From Bacteroidales bacterium (GTDB lineage: Bacteria; Bacteroidota; Bacteroidia; Bacteroidales; F082): a DNA stretch of 42,716 nucleotides. Under the pieces are notes generated by a model, which searched no databases, had not been told where the DNA came from, and worked only from the letters and a program-made list of their open reading frames with translations. The stretch covers positions 1 to 42,716 of the forward strand of contig JAEEQP010000030.1 in NCBI GenBank assembly GCA_016285355.1, given 5' to 3'. The position numbers and the translations under genes were made by a program. Positions 42,283-42,716 of the stretch are shown piece after piece (the stretch's first letter is position 1; every line of letters begins with the position of its first letter).

Positions 42283-42483
42283 AAGTGTTGCATTCTGAGT
42301 TATTTTTTATGTTTGGAAAATAGATTTGCTTTTTCGGAAAAAGGTTTGGTGATTGTAAACCACATAACAACTGAACCCTGCTGAAACACAATTTTTACTT
42401 CCCATTTCACCAGTTTTCAAATTTCAAAAACCAAGAGTTTGAAAAATAATCCTTTAGTAAGTTAAACCTATCAAAAGAATTTC
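42283..42483. other. Gap after cassette 2, nothing seen
   Basis: About 200 bp, AT-rich. No gene, clear terminator hairpin, tRNA or att-like duplication was recognised. Confidence 0.5.
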
Positions 42484-42491
42484 TATCTTTG
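42484..42491 (+). promoter_or_regulatory. Promoter -7 box of the gene at 42620
   Basis: TATCTTTG followed by CAGCCC; start of a leader of about 125 nt. Confidence 0.65.
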
Positions 42492-42503
42492 CAGCCCAAT
42501 TCC

Positions 42504-42600
42504 AACCGCCATCCAGATTGATGGCAACATCAGCGGTTTGAGTTGTAAATCAAAAGTTTAACCTCCTCGCGGCGGGGTTCTGGAACGCTTGCGGGTACAA
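42504..42600 (+). promoter_or_regulatory. Structured 5' leader
   Basis: A perfect hairpin GCCATC-CAGATT-GATGGC (42508-42525) competes with the overlapping pairing AACCGC (42504-42509) / GCGGTT (42533-42538), followed by a GC-rich part near 42560-42600. It may be an autoregulatory leader; the family is not identified. Confidence 0.45.
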
Positions 42601-42619
42601 CAAAAACAAAAATTAAAAA

Positions 42620-42716
42620 ATGGCAGAAAACGAAAACATCATCAACGAGGCCATGCCAGTAGAAGAAAAGGCCGTTGAAGAAACCCAAGTCATGGAAACT
42701 CCCAAAGAGGAAGCTC
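42620..42716 (+). CDS. N-terminus of an acidic cytoplasmic protein (cut by window end)
   Basis: 32 codons, MAENENIINEAMPVEEKAVE and further Glu/Val/Pro-rich residues. No signal peptide. Acidic N-terminal extensions of this kind occur on translation-related proteins of Bacteroidetes (for example S1-type), but too little is visible to name it. The strong promoter and structured leader fit a highly expressed housekeeping gene. Confidence 0.75.
   Translation, partial: MAENENIINEAMPVEEKAVEETQVMETPKEEA

Overview
The window looks like a chromosomal segment from an uncultured gut-type Bacteroidales bacterium. Evidence: promoters follow the Bacteroidetes -7 consensus (TAnnTTTG) in front of many genes; genes include DUF5606, a YugP-type zinc peptidase, GLPGLI, PCMD and FISUMP domains, and lipoproteins with Bacteroidetes-style lipoboxes; there are no strong Shine-Dalgarno sites. 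No species can be named from the sequence alone. Base composition is moderate in GC up to about 35.8 kb and becomes clearly AT-rich from there to about 42.3 kb.

Layout. 1-7.1 kb: 5' end of rpmH (L34), pepD, a small lipoprotein, a two-gene surface-adhesin operon with glycine-rich repeats, a truncated GHKL ATPase remnant between two near-identical terminators, and a membrane zinc peptidase. 7.2-10.9 kb: a four-gene operon encoding a steroid 5-alpha-reductase-like protein, an Old Yellow Enzyme-type reductase, a short-chain dehydrogenase and a secreted PCMD-like protein. The first three match in kind and adjacency the Bacteroidetes cluster known to convert 3-oxolithocholate to isoallolithocholate. 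11-13.2 kb: DUF5606 and pyrK-pyrD. 13.2-15.1 kb: a hipBA-type toxin-antitoxin pair. 15.1-19.8 kb: murB (carrying an in-frame dispersed repeat), a beta-helix lipoprotein, a beta-barrel protein, smpB and a shortened aroC. 19.9-24.2 kb: a large secreted FISUMP protein, then 257-bp tandem repeats and a REP-associated tyrosine transposase (RAYT). 24.2-29.1 kb: a GLPGLI/PNGase F-like glycoprotein amidase, a split chromate transporter, YbjQ, and a GltS-type symporter. 29.1-35.2 kb: an M48 lipoprotein peptidase, then an operon of an SPFH protein, four small membrane proteins (two with a PH-like tail) and an Arc-type ribbon-helix-helix protein, followed by an alpha/beta hydrolase. 35.3-35.8 kb: a decayed PDDEXK nuclease-like gene.

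35.9-42.3 kb is the most striking part: two consecutive three-gene cassettes, each with a soluble GAF-type histidine kinase, a stand-alone receiver protein without output domain, and a two-TM membrane protein with a long cytoplasmic helical region. The two copies are collinear and homologous but strongly diverged, AT-rich, and sit between a pseudogene and a housekeeping-like gene. I infer a phosphorelay whose output is the membrane protein. A defence or stress role is possible but unproven. The window ends in the N-terminus of an acidic protein behind a strong promoter and a structured leader.
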